Assembly (NCBI GenBank): GCA_963791145.1
Contig: CAWBRT010000027.1
Span: 269,956-333,955 of the forward strand
DNA: 64,000 nt
Reading direction: 5' to 3'
DNA from: CAWBRT01 sp963791145
GTDB lineage: Bacteria; Acidobacteriota; Terriglobia; Terriglobales; Acidobacteriaceae
In this document: in pieces, positions 1 to 8,001 of the stretch
Numbering within the stretch: the first letter of the stretch is position 1
Layout of the letters: every line of letters begins with the position of its first letter
The notes under the pieces: model-generated
Databases searched by the model: none
The model's input: the letters and a program-made list of their open reading frames with translations, nothing else
What the model was told of the DNA's origin: nothing
Position numbers and translations under genes: made by a program

Positions 1-99
1 GAGCTGGAAGGGTGTATGTGCGAGTACATCCCCGAGCATCTGAGAAGCCAGATTGAAACCGTGGCCGAAAAAACAATGCGTCCACGTCTCAGGTGGTGA
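1..99 (+). CDS. C-terminal fragment of an unidentified protein
   Basis: Reading frame 1 is open from the window edge to a TGA at 97-99, giving a 32-residue tail that ends in PRLRW. The start lies outside the window. I do not recognise the family, and the stretch is too short to tell a real gene end from a chance open frame. It lies upstream of integrase and excisionase remnants, so it may belong to the same mobile element. Confidence 0.25.
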   Translation, partial: ELEGCMCEYIPEHLRSQIETVAEKTMRPRLRW

Positions 100-353
100 C
101 GTTTGCACTTCAGATTGGCTTGGGCGTCCTCATTGGCAAGACGCCTGAGTTTCTGTCGTCTACCAGCAGAGCAAAACACGGGAAGATAAAGCAGACCGGA
201 ATAGCACGCTGTCTGGCAAAGGTGTCTGATGCCGGAAACCTGGACGTTAACACTTGGAGAGCTGGATAGGTACGGGCGGGAGCAAGTTCGTACGTCAATC
301 TCACGATTGATATTCGGGGCTTCAAAGACAGAGCGGGCTTTGCGTGGTTAGTC

Positions 354-665
354 ATGGCGGCTAATCCGCACCTGTCTGTCCGCGACATTCAAGAGGTACT
401 AGCGAACGTTGGGGAACAGCATGAAAGGCCCGTTGGTTGGATAAGTCGCCACCGTTGGTTATTTCATGGTCCTGGCAGCGCGGGCGGCAAGCCAAACGCA
501 GACGGCCTGGACGAAAAGGCGCTCCGAATTATGGAGGACAACCCGCGCCTGTCCAGCCGCCAAATGGCGCATCTGCTCAGAGAGAATGGCGTCCCACGCG
601 GCAAGGATTGGGTTATACGGCACAGGGTTGTGTCTGCTGGTGTTCCATATAAGAGAGAGCTGTGA
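354..665 (+). CDS. Small protein with two tandem HTH-like repeats, probably a 5'-truncated remnant
   Basis: The 103-residue product contains the same module twice. Residues 1-34 (M-AANPHLSVRDIQEVL...WISRHR) match residues about 60-92 (IMEDNPRLSSRQMAHLL...WVIRHR). Each copy looks like a short helix-turn-helix: NPxLS, two helices, then W-(I/V)-x-RHR. The similarity extends upstream of the ATG (AWLVM aligns with ALRIM). The frame stays open back to a stop at 267-269 with no good start codon, which suggests the 5' end is lost or the annotated start is wrong. A DNA-binding role is inferred from the helix pattern only. It sits just before excisionase and integrase genes. Confidence 0.4.
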   Translation: MAANPHLSVRDIQEVLANVGEQHERPVGWISRHRWLFHGPGSAGGKPNADGLDEKALRIMEDNPRLSSRQMAHLLRENGVPRGKDWVIRHRVVSAGVPYKREL

Positions 666-1042
666 AAGCATCGCTCGCTCGCTCGCTCGCTTCCCCATCT
701 CTCAAAGAATGGGACGAACCGGGTAATAGACGGGCTTGTGGTGCCCGGGCGCGGGCCGTACTAGACACACGTAAAGGGCGGAAGGCGCAGCCTTCGCCTA
801 GGGGATGCAAGTCCTGTCGAATGAATAGGATGGGGGGCGGGTCAAATCTGACCATGACCACTAAAAAGAGCGCCGCAATCCTTTTATTTACATGGACGAA
901 AATATATCTCAATTTGAGATTTTGTAATGAAATCAACGAGTTAGGAGTCATTTCGATGCCTCGCACCGTTAAGAAAAGCAAGGACTTAGCGCCGGGCCTC
1001 TGAGCAGTAAAGCGAAATTCAACGTCTTCTACAAAATCTCGG
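666..1042. other. Gap without a convincing gene
   Basis: No supported gene. The stretch holds a simple-sequence tract, TCGC repeated five times (671-690), and an AT-rich segment around 885-945 with a palindrome, annotated separately. The AT-rich segment could hold the promoter for the excisionase and integrase genes. Confidence 0.4.
906..920. promoter_or_regulatory. 15-bp palindrome upstream of excisionase/integrase
   Basis: ATCTCAA-T-TTGAGAT is a perfect inverted repeat in an AT-rich stretch about 150 bp before the excisionase start. This suggests an operator for the element's own regulator. The binding protein is unknown. Confidence 0.35.
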
Positions 1043-1075
1043 GTGTTGGGGAGCACCAGGAATGGAGTTTCAACC

Positions 1076-1291
1076 GTGGAAACCGTATGGCTCACAGCAA
1101 ACGAGGCCGCCGAACACCTGCGGGTCAAGCAGCGCACCGTCCTGAAGTGGGCGAAGGAAGGCCGCATCCCCGCGCACCCGTTGTCCGGCTCAAAGCGCGT
1201 GACCTGGCGATTCCTCAAGTCGGAACTGGATGCTATGCTTGCCCTGCCATCTGCTGCCGAACACGGGAGGGTTCAATGCGCAGCAGAGTAA
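1076..1291 (+). CDS. Excisionase-type helix-turn-helix protein
   Basis: A small MerR-like/excisionase DNA-binding domain of the HTH_17 type. The typical order is visible: WLTANEAAEHLRVKQRTVLKWAKEG, then RIPAHPLSGSKRVTWRF and KSELDAML. Such proteins bind the arms of the attachment site and steer a tyrosine integrase towards excision. The GTG at 1076 is chosen because GGAG lies 8 nt upstream; an earlier GTG at 1043 in the same frame has no such site. The gene ends inside the start of the integrase gene, so the two are probably translationally coupled. It is intact, unlike the integrase that follows. Confidence 0.7.
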   Translation: METVWLTANEAAEHLRVKQRTVLKWAKEGRIPAHPLSGSKRVTWRFLKSELDAMLALPSAAEHGRVQCAAE

Positions 1292-2409
1292 GAACAGGAA
1301 GTGTTGTCCAGGACAAGAGAGACAAAGTTTGGCTTTCTATTGGTGGGAGGACGGCAGACGGCGCTCTAAGGCGCTTGGCCGTTTTAGCACGAAGGCGGAT
1401 GCGTGGAGGGCCGCCAAGCCTCTACGCGATTCGCTGGAAGCCCACGCGGAAGTGATTTCAAGTGCTGCACCAACCGTCAAGGGATTGGTAGAGCAATACC
1501 GAGCTGAAAAGATGCCTACTCGGAAAGATACAAAGCGCGGCTACGAATCGTGGATCAGAGTCCATATTCTGCCGAAGTGGGGACATAGGCCAATCACAGA
1601 TTTACAAGCACGCACTGTAGAGATGTGGCTTGATTCGCTCCCGCTCGCGCCGAAGAGCCGGGCGCACATTCGCGGTATTCTCAGCACCTTGTGGAACTAT
1701 GCAATGTGGAGGCGAGACATCCCGCTCCAGGTCAACCCGATTAGCCTGGTGAGGGTGAAGTGCGCGTCTAAGAGGATACGGCAACCGCGTAGTCTGACAG
1801 TAGAGCAATTCCGCTTGCTCGTTTCGGAATTGAAAGAACCCTTCGGGACTATCGCGCTATTGTGTATCTGCTTCGGCCTTCGCATCTCGGAGTGCTTGGC
1901 GCTTCGTTGGTCGGATATTGATTGGCTCAACGGTGTGCTCCACGTTGAACGGGGGATTGTTGAGCAAACCGTTGATGACGTGAAGACTGATGAGTACCGC
2001 AAATCCCTCGCAATCGCGGAAGAGCTGCTTGATCGCTTGAAGGGTTGGAGGGCCACTCAAAGTTTTCAGAGGATGACGATTGGATTTTCGCCAGCCCTTT
2101 GAAAATTGGGAGGCTGCCGTATTCCTACACGGGGTTCTGGAGAGAGCTTGACCGCGCGTGGCAAGGTGTGCGGTCTCGGACACATCGGAACCCACACATT
2201 CCGGCACTCTTACCGGATGTGGATAGACGCGATAGGAACCCCAATTGGAGTGCAGCAGAAACTCATGCGGCATACCGGACATTCGCACCACCATGAATAT
2301 TTACGGTGATGCGGAATCGGAGGAGATGCGTAAGAGCGAACGGGAAAATAGTGGAGCTGGCTTTCAGTGTGCAGTGAACGGCACGGAAAGCGGCACGGGG
2401 GGGGACGTA
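1276..2409 (+). pseudogene. int: Tyrosine-recombinase integrase, broken by several frameshifts
   Basis: The original start is probably the ATG at 1276 (GGGAGG just upstream). Coding then jumps frame near 1330, 2045-2060, 2110-2170 and 2285, with another shift likely in the G-run near 2398. Pieced together, the parts form a normal phage-type integrase: an N-terminal arm, a core-binding SAM-like region (VKGLVEQYRAEKMP...), and a catalytic domain. Arg I lies in GLRISECLALRW, HxxR in HTFRHSYRMW, His III in HTGH, and the Tyr nucleophile in MNIYGD. Its 3' end lies 15 nt from a tRNA-Asn 3' fragment, the usual position of an integrase at the edge of a tRNA-targeting island. As read it cannot give a full protein; sequencing error is possible but five events are many. 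Confidence 0.8.
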
Positions 2410-2424
2410 AGTCTATTGAAAGAA

Positions 2425-2469
<45 letters not shown>

Positions 2470-2596
2470 CCCGCCTCTTTGGACCTGCGCGCCTGTATTT
2501 TCAGTGACTTAGCGGAAGCAGAAAAGCCGTTTTGGCTTGCTGGGTGCACCGACGCAGCATGTCTATTCCGCACGCGCTTCGCTGTAGCAGGTGCGA

Positions 2597-3271
2597 TTAA
2601 GAGGTTCCTTCGAAGCGGCGGCGTGCGGCCGCGATGTGCCGGCGCATCAGCAACTCCGCCAAGTCCGGGTCGCGGTCTTCAATCGCGTCGAGGATCCGTT
2701 CGTGATCGCGGTAGGCCTGGTGCTGTCTGCCGGACGCATGCGCGATGGCAAAGCGGCAGAGCCGAATGAGCGAGTACAGGTCCTTGCACAAAAACTGCTC
2801 CAGACGTTTCGAGCGAGCACTCTTGGCCAGCAAGTAGTGAAAATCAAAATCGCCGTAATGGGTGCCATCTTGGAAAGCTTGCGAAGTGCGGTGCCGTACG
2901 AGCAGCAAGCGCAGTTCAGCAATCTCAGCGGCCGACATGCGCTGAGCCGCTAACCGGCATATCGCACCCTCCAGTGGTTCGCGAATTTCATAAAGTTCGA
3001 TCAGGTCGGCGGTTTGCAGCAGGACTGCGCAAACGCCGGCATTCGGCAGGCGCTCAACCAGTCCGCGTCCTTCCAGGCGCCGAAGGGCCTCTCGCAACGG
3101 CCCGCGACCTACGCCGAAGCGCTGGCACAAGGCTTCCTCGCGCAGCCGCGATCCCGGCGGAATTTCGCCGCTAATGAGCGCAAATTCAATGGCCTCGAAG
3201 ACCTGATCCATCCGCGTTGCCACCGCCGCGGAAGTGGAATCCTTCGGTGCAGTTATGTTGGACTTCATCAT
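2597..3271 (-). CDS. GntR-family transcriptional regulator, FadR/FCD subfamily
   Basis: A 224-residue repressor-type regulator. Residues about 21-83 form the winged HTH (GSRLREEALCQRFGVGRGPLREALRRLEGRGLVER), and about 90-215 the all-helical FCD ligand domain. Its metal-site residues are recognisable: D/H in DFHYLLAKSA, H in DHERILDAI, H in RRHIAAA. Family members sense sugar acids or other carboxylates. The start at 3271 is chosen because AGGGG lies about 6 nt upstream; an upstream extension of 45 residues lacks a family match and would cover the operator region. It is transcribed divergently from a TIM-barrel isomerase and MFS carrier, with two matching palindromes between them, so it probably controls those genes and itself. 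Confidence 0.88.
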   Translation of the reverse strand: MMKSNITAPKDSTSAAVATRMDQVFEAIEFALISGEIPPGSRLREEALCQRFGVGRGPLREALRRLEGRGLVERLPNAGVCAVLLQTADLIELYEIREPLEGAICRLAAQRMSAAEIAELRLLLVRHRTSQAFQDGTHYGDFDFHYLLAKSARSKRLEQFLCKDLYSLIRLCRFAIAHASGRQHQAYRDHERILDAIEDRDPDLAELLMRRHIAAARRRFEGTS

Positions 3272-3333
3272 GCTGCCCCTGAGCTCTGCTCGCCATCTGA
3301 CGCGGACGACAGGCTCAAATGAAAAGATACTAT

Positions 3334-3345
3334 ATTGTAGACAAT
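3334..3345. promoter_or_regulatory. GntR operator half of a pair, ATTGTAGACAAT
   Basis: A palindrome ATTGT-AG-ACAAT in the divergent intergenic region upstream of the GntR gene. Its form fits the FadR-subfamily operator pattern (GT-N2-3-AC core). A second near-identical site lies 62 bp away centre to centre. Confidence 0.7.
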
Positions 3346-3395
3346 CTCTACGATTAAATTGCGCTTGGCCCTGAATGTACGCTATTAAAGCACTA

Positions 3396-3407
3396 ATTGT
3401 TGACAAT
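3396..3407. promoter_or_regulatory. GntR operator second copy, ATTGTTGACAAT
   Basis: ATTGT-TG-ACAAT, identical to the first site except at the two central bases. The 62-bp spacing is close to six helical turns, so dimers on the two sites would face the same side of the DNA and could bridge them. It also contains TTGACA, so it may overlap a -35 element. Confidence 0.7.
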
Positions 3408-3511
3408 ATTTTAGCCTCAGCTTAGATTCGGAGCAGTAAATCAGCTACGGATATCGGTTTCCGGGACCATCGGGGATAGCGAGTGCCGGAGATCGACGGA
3501 GGAATTCCAGA

Positions 3512-4333
3512 ATGATGAGCCTGCGTGACAGGATCGGCATCGACGTCGGGCAGCGAAACAAGATTGAGGACGGCCTTGACGTAGCGATCCGCCACGGCGT
3601 GCGCTACCTCGATCTGAAGATCGAGGTGGCCCCCAACGCCATAGAATCTCTCACCCATGAACGGGTCGCTGCGATCCGGAACGCTTGTGAAAAGCATGGT
3701 ATTCACATTGGCATTCATACGAACTCAGCCGTCAATATTGCGGAAGTCGCGCCGGAAGTCCGGGACGGCGTCGAGCGCTACCTACGCGGTCATTTGAATG
3801 CCTGCCAGCGCCTGGGCGGCGAATGGATGGTAGTCCACGCCGGATACCATTTCACCAGCGACAAGCCGCTGCGCATGCAGGCCGGCCTCGAGCGCCTGAA
3901 GCGTTTGAGCGGCTACGCGGAGGAGATCGGGATTAACGTGCTGCTCGAGAACTTGAACCGGGAGCCTGACGATGCCGAAGTGCACTATCTGGCATGCAAT
4001 CTCGAGGAGACACAATACTATTTCGATCGGCTCACATCCCCGCGCCTGCGCTGGGCTTTTACTGCCAATCATGCCCATCTCGTCCCCGAAGGCATCGACG
4101 GGTTCCTCGCTGCCATGGATATCAAGCGTTGCGATGAAGTTCGTCTGGCAGACTGCTTCCGCAACGGTAAGGAGCAGCATTTGAAGCCGGGCCAGGGCGA
4201 TCTCGATTTCAGGGCGCTGCTGCGGCGGTTGGAGCAACTCGGTTTTCAGGGCCATTTCATGAACGCCTTCGGTTCACTCGAAGACATGGTGGAAGGCCGC
4301 GAATATCTGGCTGGCTTGGCAGTGCGTACTTAG
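3512..4333 (+). CDS. Sugar phosphate isomerase/epimerase-like TIM-barrel protein
   Basis: A 273-residue xylose-isomerase-like TIM barrel (AP_endonuc_2 family), cytoplasmic and without a signal peptide. Likely metal and substrate residues are H109 (MVVHAGYH), E146 (VLLENLNRE), the H187/H189 pair (ANHAHL), D214 and H223 (LADCF...EQHLKPGQGDLDF). Members isomerise or epimerise keto-sugars, inositols or sugar acids, but the substrate cannot be read here. GGAGG precedes the start; a second ATG follows at once. The MFS gene starts about 108 bp downstream on the same strand, suggesting one catabolic unit under the divergent GntR regulator. Confidence 0.8.
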   Translation: MMSLRDRIGIDVGQRNKIEDGLDVAIRHGVRYLDLKIEVAPNAIESLTHERVAAIRNACEKHGIHIGIHTNSAVNIAEVAPEVRDGVERYLRGHLNACQRLGGEWMVVHAGYHFTSDKPLRMQAGLERLKRLSGYAEEIGINVLLENLNREPDDAEVHYLACNLEETQYYFDRLTSPRLRWAFTANHAHLVPEGIDGFLAAMDIKRCDEVRLADCFRNGKEQHLKPGQGDLDFRALLRRLEQLGFQGHFMNAFGSLEDMVEGREYLAGLAVRT

Positions 4334-4440
4334 CGGAGTACGCGTATAGCAGCGGGACAAAGAGCAGAAGTCAAAGATCAGGCACTTCTGCCCCAGGAAC
4401 GACTGGGCTGTGGGTCGAACAAGCAGCAGCGAGGGAGATT

Positions 4441-5715
4441 ATGCCGAAGATTCGGACCTCCAGCATCATGCTGGGCTTGATGTGCATGATGTATTTCATG
4501 GCCTTCCTTGATCGCGTCAACATCAGCATGGCGTCGACCGCTTTTGGCCCCGAATTTCATCTGTCGAACACTCAAATCGGGATGATCATCTCAGCTTTCG
4601 CTCTGCCTTATCTCATTTTCCAGGTGATCGGCGGCTGGATCGGCGACAAGATGGGACCGCGCTGGACCTTAACGGTCAGTGTGCTGATCATGGCCGGAGC
4701 GACGATCGCCCTCGGACTGGTCGGCGGAGTGTTATCCATGGTGTGCGCGCGCGTCGTACTCGGCATCGGTGAAGGGGCGACCTTTCCAGTCGCGACACGC
4801 GCCGTGTCGCGCTGGGTTCCCCGCGACCGGCGCGGTTGGGCACAGGGGATTACTCACGCCTCAGCCCGTTTCGGCAACGCGGCTGCTCCGCCGCTGGTTG
4901 CGTTAATCATGACCCTCTTATCCTGGCGTGGTTCGTTCCTTTTAGTCGGAGCGGCGACGTTGCTTTGGGCGCTCGTGTGGGCTTGGTATTTCCGCGACAA
5001 TCCTCACGAGCATCCCGGCATGACGGCGGCAGAACTCGCGCAATTGCCGCCGGCCGCACCCTCGCAGTCCCGAATAACAGTTCCTCTCGGCCGGCTTGCC
5101 TGGCGAATGGCGCCGGTGGCGCTTGTTTACTTTACCTACGGTTGGTCACTCTGGCTCTTTCTGGGGTGGATGCCGCAATACTTCTTTCATAATTTCAAAT
5201 TGAACATCGCTCATTCTGCGTTGTTTGCCTCCAGCGTATTCGGCGCTGGAGTCGTTGGTGATGTCTTGGGCGGCATCGCCACGGATCGGGTATTACGCCG
5301 GACCGGGAGTTTGCTGACAGCCCGCCGCGACATAGTCATTGCCGGGCTCCTGGGCGCGCTCGTCGTGCTGTTGCCCATGCTCTACGTGCGCAGCCTCGTG
5401 GTCTGCACGATCCTGCTAGCCGCGGGCTTATTCTGCTGTGAGTTCACCATCGGCCCAATGTGGTCTTTGCCAATGGATATCGCGCCCGAGCATAGCGGCA
5501 CCGCCACCGGTCTCATGTGCGTAGGAGGTTCGTTTGCGGCCTTTTGCTCGCCAATTGTCACCGGGTTTCTGATCGATAAGACCGGCAGTTGGAGGATGCC
5601 GTTCCTCTGCGCTAGTCTGCTGCTATCTGTCGGTGCGGCCCTCTCGTTCTTTATGCACCCCGAACGTACTTTCGTTGAGAAGCGGGAAAAAGCTGCTGAT
5701 ATGGCTGTCCAATAG
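4441..5715 (+). CDS. MFS transporter, anion:cation symporter (ACS) type
   Basis: 424 residues with the twelve-helix major-facilitator pattern. Helix 1 carries the ACS-typical FLDRVNISMAS, and the loop 2-3 motif A is GDKMGPRWTL. A conserved EGATFPVATRAVSRW follows in helix 4. ACS carriers import organic anions such as hexuronates, galactonate, glucarate or phthalates with protons. GAGGGAG lies just upstream of the ATG. The likely job is uptake of the compound handled by the adjacent TIM-barrel enzyme. The gene is intact and paralogous to the carrier at 18845. Confidence 0.88.
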   Translation: MPKIRTSSIMLGLMCMMYFMAFLDRVNISMASTAFGPEFHLSNTQIGMIISAFALPYLIFQVIGGWIGDKMGPRWTLTVSVLIMAGATIALGLVGGVLSMVCARVVLGIGEGATFPVATRAVSRWVPRDRRGWAQGITHASARFGNAAAPPLVALIMTLLSWRGSFLLVGAATLLWALVWAWYFRDNPHEHPGMTAAELAQLPPAAPSQSRITVPLGRLAWRMAPVALVYFTYGWSLWLFLGWMPQYFFHNFKLNIAHSALFASSVFGAGVVGDVLGGIATDRVLRRTGSLLTARRDIVIAGLLGALVVLLPMLYVRSLVVCTILLAAGLFCCEFTIGPMWSLPMDIAPEHSGTATGLMCVGGSFAAFCSPIVTGFLIDKTGSWRMPFLCASLLLSVGAALSFFMHPERTFVEKREKAADMAVQ

Positions 5716-6240
5716 CTGCCTGCAAAGCACCAATCCAATGGTTACAACGGCTAGAGTATTTCGGTTTGTAAATTCTTCAGGATTCTGCACACGCATGTTC
5801 GTGTCGGCCCAGATTCACGGCGAGAATCCGTAGAAGATCCATGCAAATGGACCCGCTGGCAACAGACTTTCAGTTCCAATGCGGTGAAGCTCTGTTTCGG
5901 GAAGATGTAAGTTGTTGAAAGATGGCTCCCAAGATAGGACTCGAACCTGCAACCCTCCGGCTAACAGCCCGCCTCTTTGGACGGTCCCCGTCCATTCTGG
6001 TGAAGCTGTTTTGCTTGCAAAACTATCGACGAACAGTACAATTCCGGAAGAAACAGCCAAAGCAGCCTCGTGAGTGCAGCAGCGAATCGAAGACTTACGC
6101 TCCGGCTCCGTAAAGTGCGCGTCTTCCGCATGATCGAGAAGTAGTCAAGTTCTTGGACGGGAATGCCGCGATTATGCGCCGGCCACGAATAACACGGGCA
6201 GGGGAACGGCAGTTCAATGGCCAGAGCCAAAACTGAACGA
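5716..6240. other. Island junction without a gene
   Basis: No supported coding region. The segment holds the second tRNA-Asn fragment. About 5870-5905 it carries a weakly recognisable counterpart of the integrase 3' end (TTTCAGT... then GTAAGTTGTTGAAAG), so an integrase once ended here but is almost wholly gone. Confidence 0.5.
5923..5967 (-). repeat. tRNA-Asn 3' fragment, att-like core copy 2
   Basis: Same 45-bp unit as at 2425, with a few substitutions (CCCAAGATAGG for CCTCAGGTAGG; GGCTAAC for GGTTAAC, so the anticodon base is altered). The upstream flank TAAGTTGTTGAAAGA matches the flanks of the other copies. The most diverged of the four, hence perhaps the oldest junction. Confidence 0.8.
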
Positions 6241-6452
6241 CCCTCGGCTTGAAGCCGAGGGGTTCGTTGGTTCTTAAATGCATAAACGGCGGTGCCGTCG
6301 TCGATTCCATTACCACCTTTGCTGTCGTCTCGAAGACGACTGAAAGGTGTGCGTGACAAAGAACTGCTTGGCTCATGGCCGCAAAACCAACGGCCATATC
6401 GCTCAATTTACTTCGCCTAAAGGCGAGGGGTTTCCACCATCCCCGATGGGGA
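6241..6452. repeat. Cluster of hairpin-forming inverted repeats
   Basis: Several strong stem-loops lie in about 210 bp: CCTCGGCTT-G-AAGCCGAGG (6242-6260, extended by flanking AACGA/TTCGTT); CACCTTT..GTCGTCT-CGA-AGACGAC..AAAGGTG (6314-6349); ATGGCCG...CGGCCAT (6375-6397); TTCGCCT-AA-AGGCGAG (about 6412-6427); and CCCCGATGGGG near 6442. The density suggests a REP/palindrome-type mobile repeat, perhaps the ends of a lost IS200/IS605-like element. It lies right before the galM-like start, so it may also act as leader structure or terminator for upstream transcription. Confidence 0.55.
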
Positions 6453-6467
6453 CACTAAGGAGAAAAG

Positions 6468-7631
6468 ATGAAATCGAGAATTTCGCAGATGCTTTGCGTG
6501 GTGTTCTTGATGGCGGTCTGGTTAGGTGCGGGCTTTGCTGCACCCGCCGGCGCGGGCCAAGGATACGTCGAACTTGATCGTGCGAAGTTCCAGAAGCTGA
6601 TCGACGGCAAGCCCGTTGATCTTTACACCATCAAGAACAGCAAGGGCATGATGGTGCGCATCACCAACTATGGCGCCAGAGTCGAGCAGATTCTAGTTCC
6701 CGACCGCAAGGGGAAACTCGGTGACGTCGCGCTCGGCTATGAATCGATTGACCTGGTGATGGGTGGCCAGGGTTCAATGAACGCCTTCATCGGGCGCTAC
6801 GCCAATCGCATTGCTAAAGGACGGTTCACCCTCGACAGCCAGCGGTACCAACTCGCCATTAACAACCCGCCGAACACGCTGCATGGCGGCGAGAAGGGCT
6901 CGCGCTTCGTGGTATTCGATGCCAGGCAGATCGACGGCCGCTCCGTCGAGATGAGTCACATCTTTAAAGACGGCGAAGAGAATTTCCCCGGCACGGTTCC
7001 CTTGCGAGTTGTCTATACCGTTACGGAAGACAACGCATTGGATATCTCCTATGAAGCAGTGGCGGTCGACAAGCCTTCGGTGGTGAATTTCACAAGCCAT
7101 ATCTTCTTTAATCTGGCAGGTCAGGGAAATGGCGATGTGCTCGGCCACGAAGTGATGATCAACGGCGACCGGATCACCCCGGTCGACGACACCTTGATCA
7201 CGACCGGCGAATTCCGTCCCATCAAGGGCACGCCGCTGGATTTTACGACCCCGAAGAGAATCGGGCTGGGCATCAAGGCGGACTACAACCAGATCAAGTA
7301 TGCTCCGGGATACGACGTCAACTACGTAATCAACAAGAAGGGATCCGAGCTCAGCCTGGCGGCGCGGGTTCGCGAACCCAAATCCGGCCGCGTACTGGAA
7401 GTTTATTCGACCGAGCCGGGTCTGCAATTCTATTCGGGCAACTTCCTGGAAGGAAAGAAACCGCGCGATGTCGGGAAGGGCGGCGCCGTATACGAGGTGC
7501 ACACCGCATTCTGCTTGGAGCCGCAGCACTATCCTGATTCCGTGAACAAACCACAGTGGCCCACCACGAGGCTGAATCCGGGCCAGTGGTACAGCGGCAA
7601 GATCATTTACAAGTTCTCGGTCTCCAAGTAG
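6468..7631 (+). CDS. galM: Secreted aldose 1-epimerase (galactose mutarotase)
   Basis: 387 residues: an N-terminal signal peptide (MKSRISQMLCVVFLMAVWLG..., cleavage likely after about residue 29) and a galactose-mutarotase beta-sandwich. Expected catalytic residues are present: GRYANRIAKG at 109, His139 in NTLHGG, the acid His211 in NFTSHIFFNLAG, and base Glu351 in CLEPQHYPD. It interconverts alpha and beta anomers of aldoses. Export to the periplasm is what differs from the cytoplasmic E. coli enzyme. AAGGAG precedes the ATG. It stands alone: the next genes are on the other strand. Confidence 0.9.
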   Translation: MKSRISQMLCVVFLMAVWLGAGFAAPAGAGQGYVELDRAKFQKLIDGKPVDLYTIKNSKGMMVRITNYGARVEQILVPDRKGKLGDVALGYESIDLVMGGQGSMNAFIGRYANRIAKGRFTLDSQRYQLAINNPPNTLHGGEKGSRFVVFDARQIDGRSVEMSHIFKDGEENFPGTVPLRVVYTVTEDNALDISYEAVAVDKPSVVNFTSHIFFNLAGQGNGDVLGHEVMINGDRITPVDDTLITTGEFRPIKGTPLDFTTPKRIGLGIKADYNQIKYAPGYDVNYVINKKGSELSLAARVREPKSGRVLEVYSTEPGLQFYSGNFLEGKKPRDVGKGGAVYEVHTAFCLEPQHYPDSVNKPQWPTTRLNPGQWYSGKIIYKFSVSK

Positions 7632-7690
7632 CCAAGCCTGGGAGCCGAGGTGATCCAACCATCGCAGGGCATGCATTTGGGCCTAGATTA

Positions 7691-7726
7691 ATATCGCCTG
7701 TAACTGACATCGGTTACAGGCGATAT
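7691..7726. terminator. Long perfect inverted repeat after galM, candidate terminator
   Basis: ATATCGCCTGTAAC, an 8-nt loop, then GTTACAGGCGATAT: a 14-bp perfect stem 60 bp after the galM stop, between genes that converge. There is no clear T-run, so it could be a bidirectional terminator without U-tract or a protein-binding palindrome. Confidence 0.5.
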
Positions 7727-7868
7727 ATTGTTGCTGTCGATCAGTTTGCTTAGCCGAAAGCGAATGGATGACAATTTAGCGGCGCCCCTCCCTCCTGCGC
7801 TTCTCGCTGCACCTCTATAACAATCACGACGACACGGCAGCGGATTCTTGCCTGCCGGTGTTATCGGC

Positions 7869-8001
7869 GTTCTAGCAGGCTGCGGAAAAACGCGCCGAAG
7901 CAACAAGCGAGGCGCTATGGATGTGGGAACTGTAGGAACCGCTGTCAAGAATCTTGTGGACCATCCGACCCGAAATCTGTTTTTCCGCAGCCTCCTAGAA
8001 C
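7869..8001. mobile_element. 133-bp MITE-like element with 23-bp terminal inverted repeats
   Basis: The ends are inverted repeats matching at 22 of 23 positions and sharing AGGCTGCGGAAAAAC; the left copy is 7869-7891 and the right copy 7979-8001. The interior of about 87 bp has no gene. A short non-coding element with long terminal repeats fits a MITE mobilised by a DDE transposase elsewhere. Its right end overlaps the stop codon of the thioredoxin-reductase-like gene. No clear target duplication was found because the repeat runs to the edge. Confidence 0.6.

Noticed and set aside
613..1218. A 201-codon minus-strand frame over the region before the integrase
   Set aside because: Low-complexity composition, overlaps the excisionase gene and has no start signal.
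6774..7676. A 300-codon frame opposite galM
   Set aside because: Antisense to an intact epimerase with all catalytic residues; no family-like motif.
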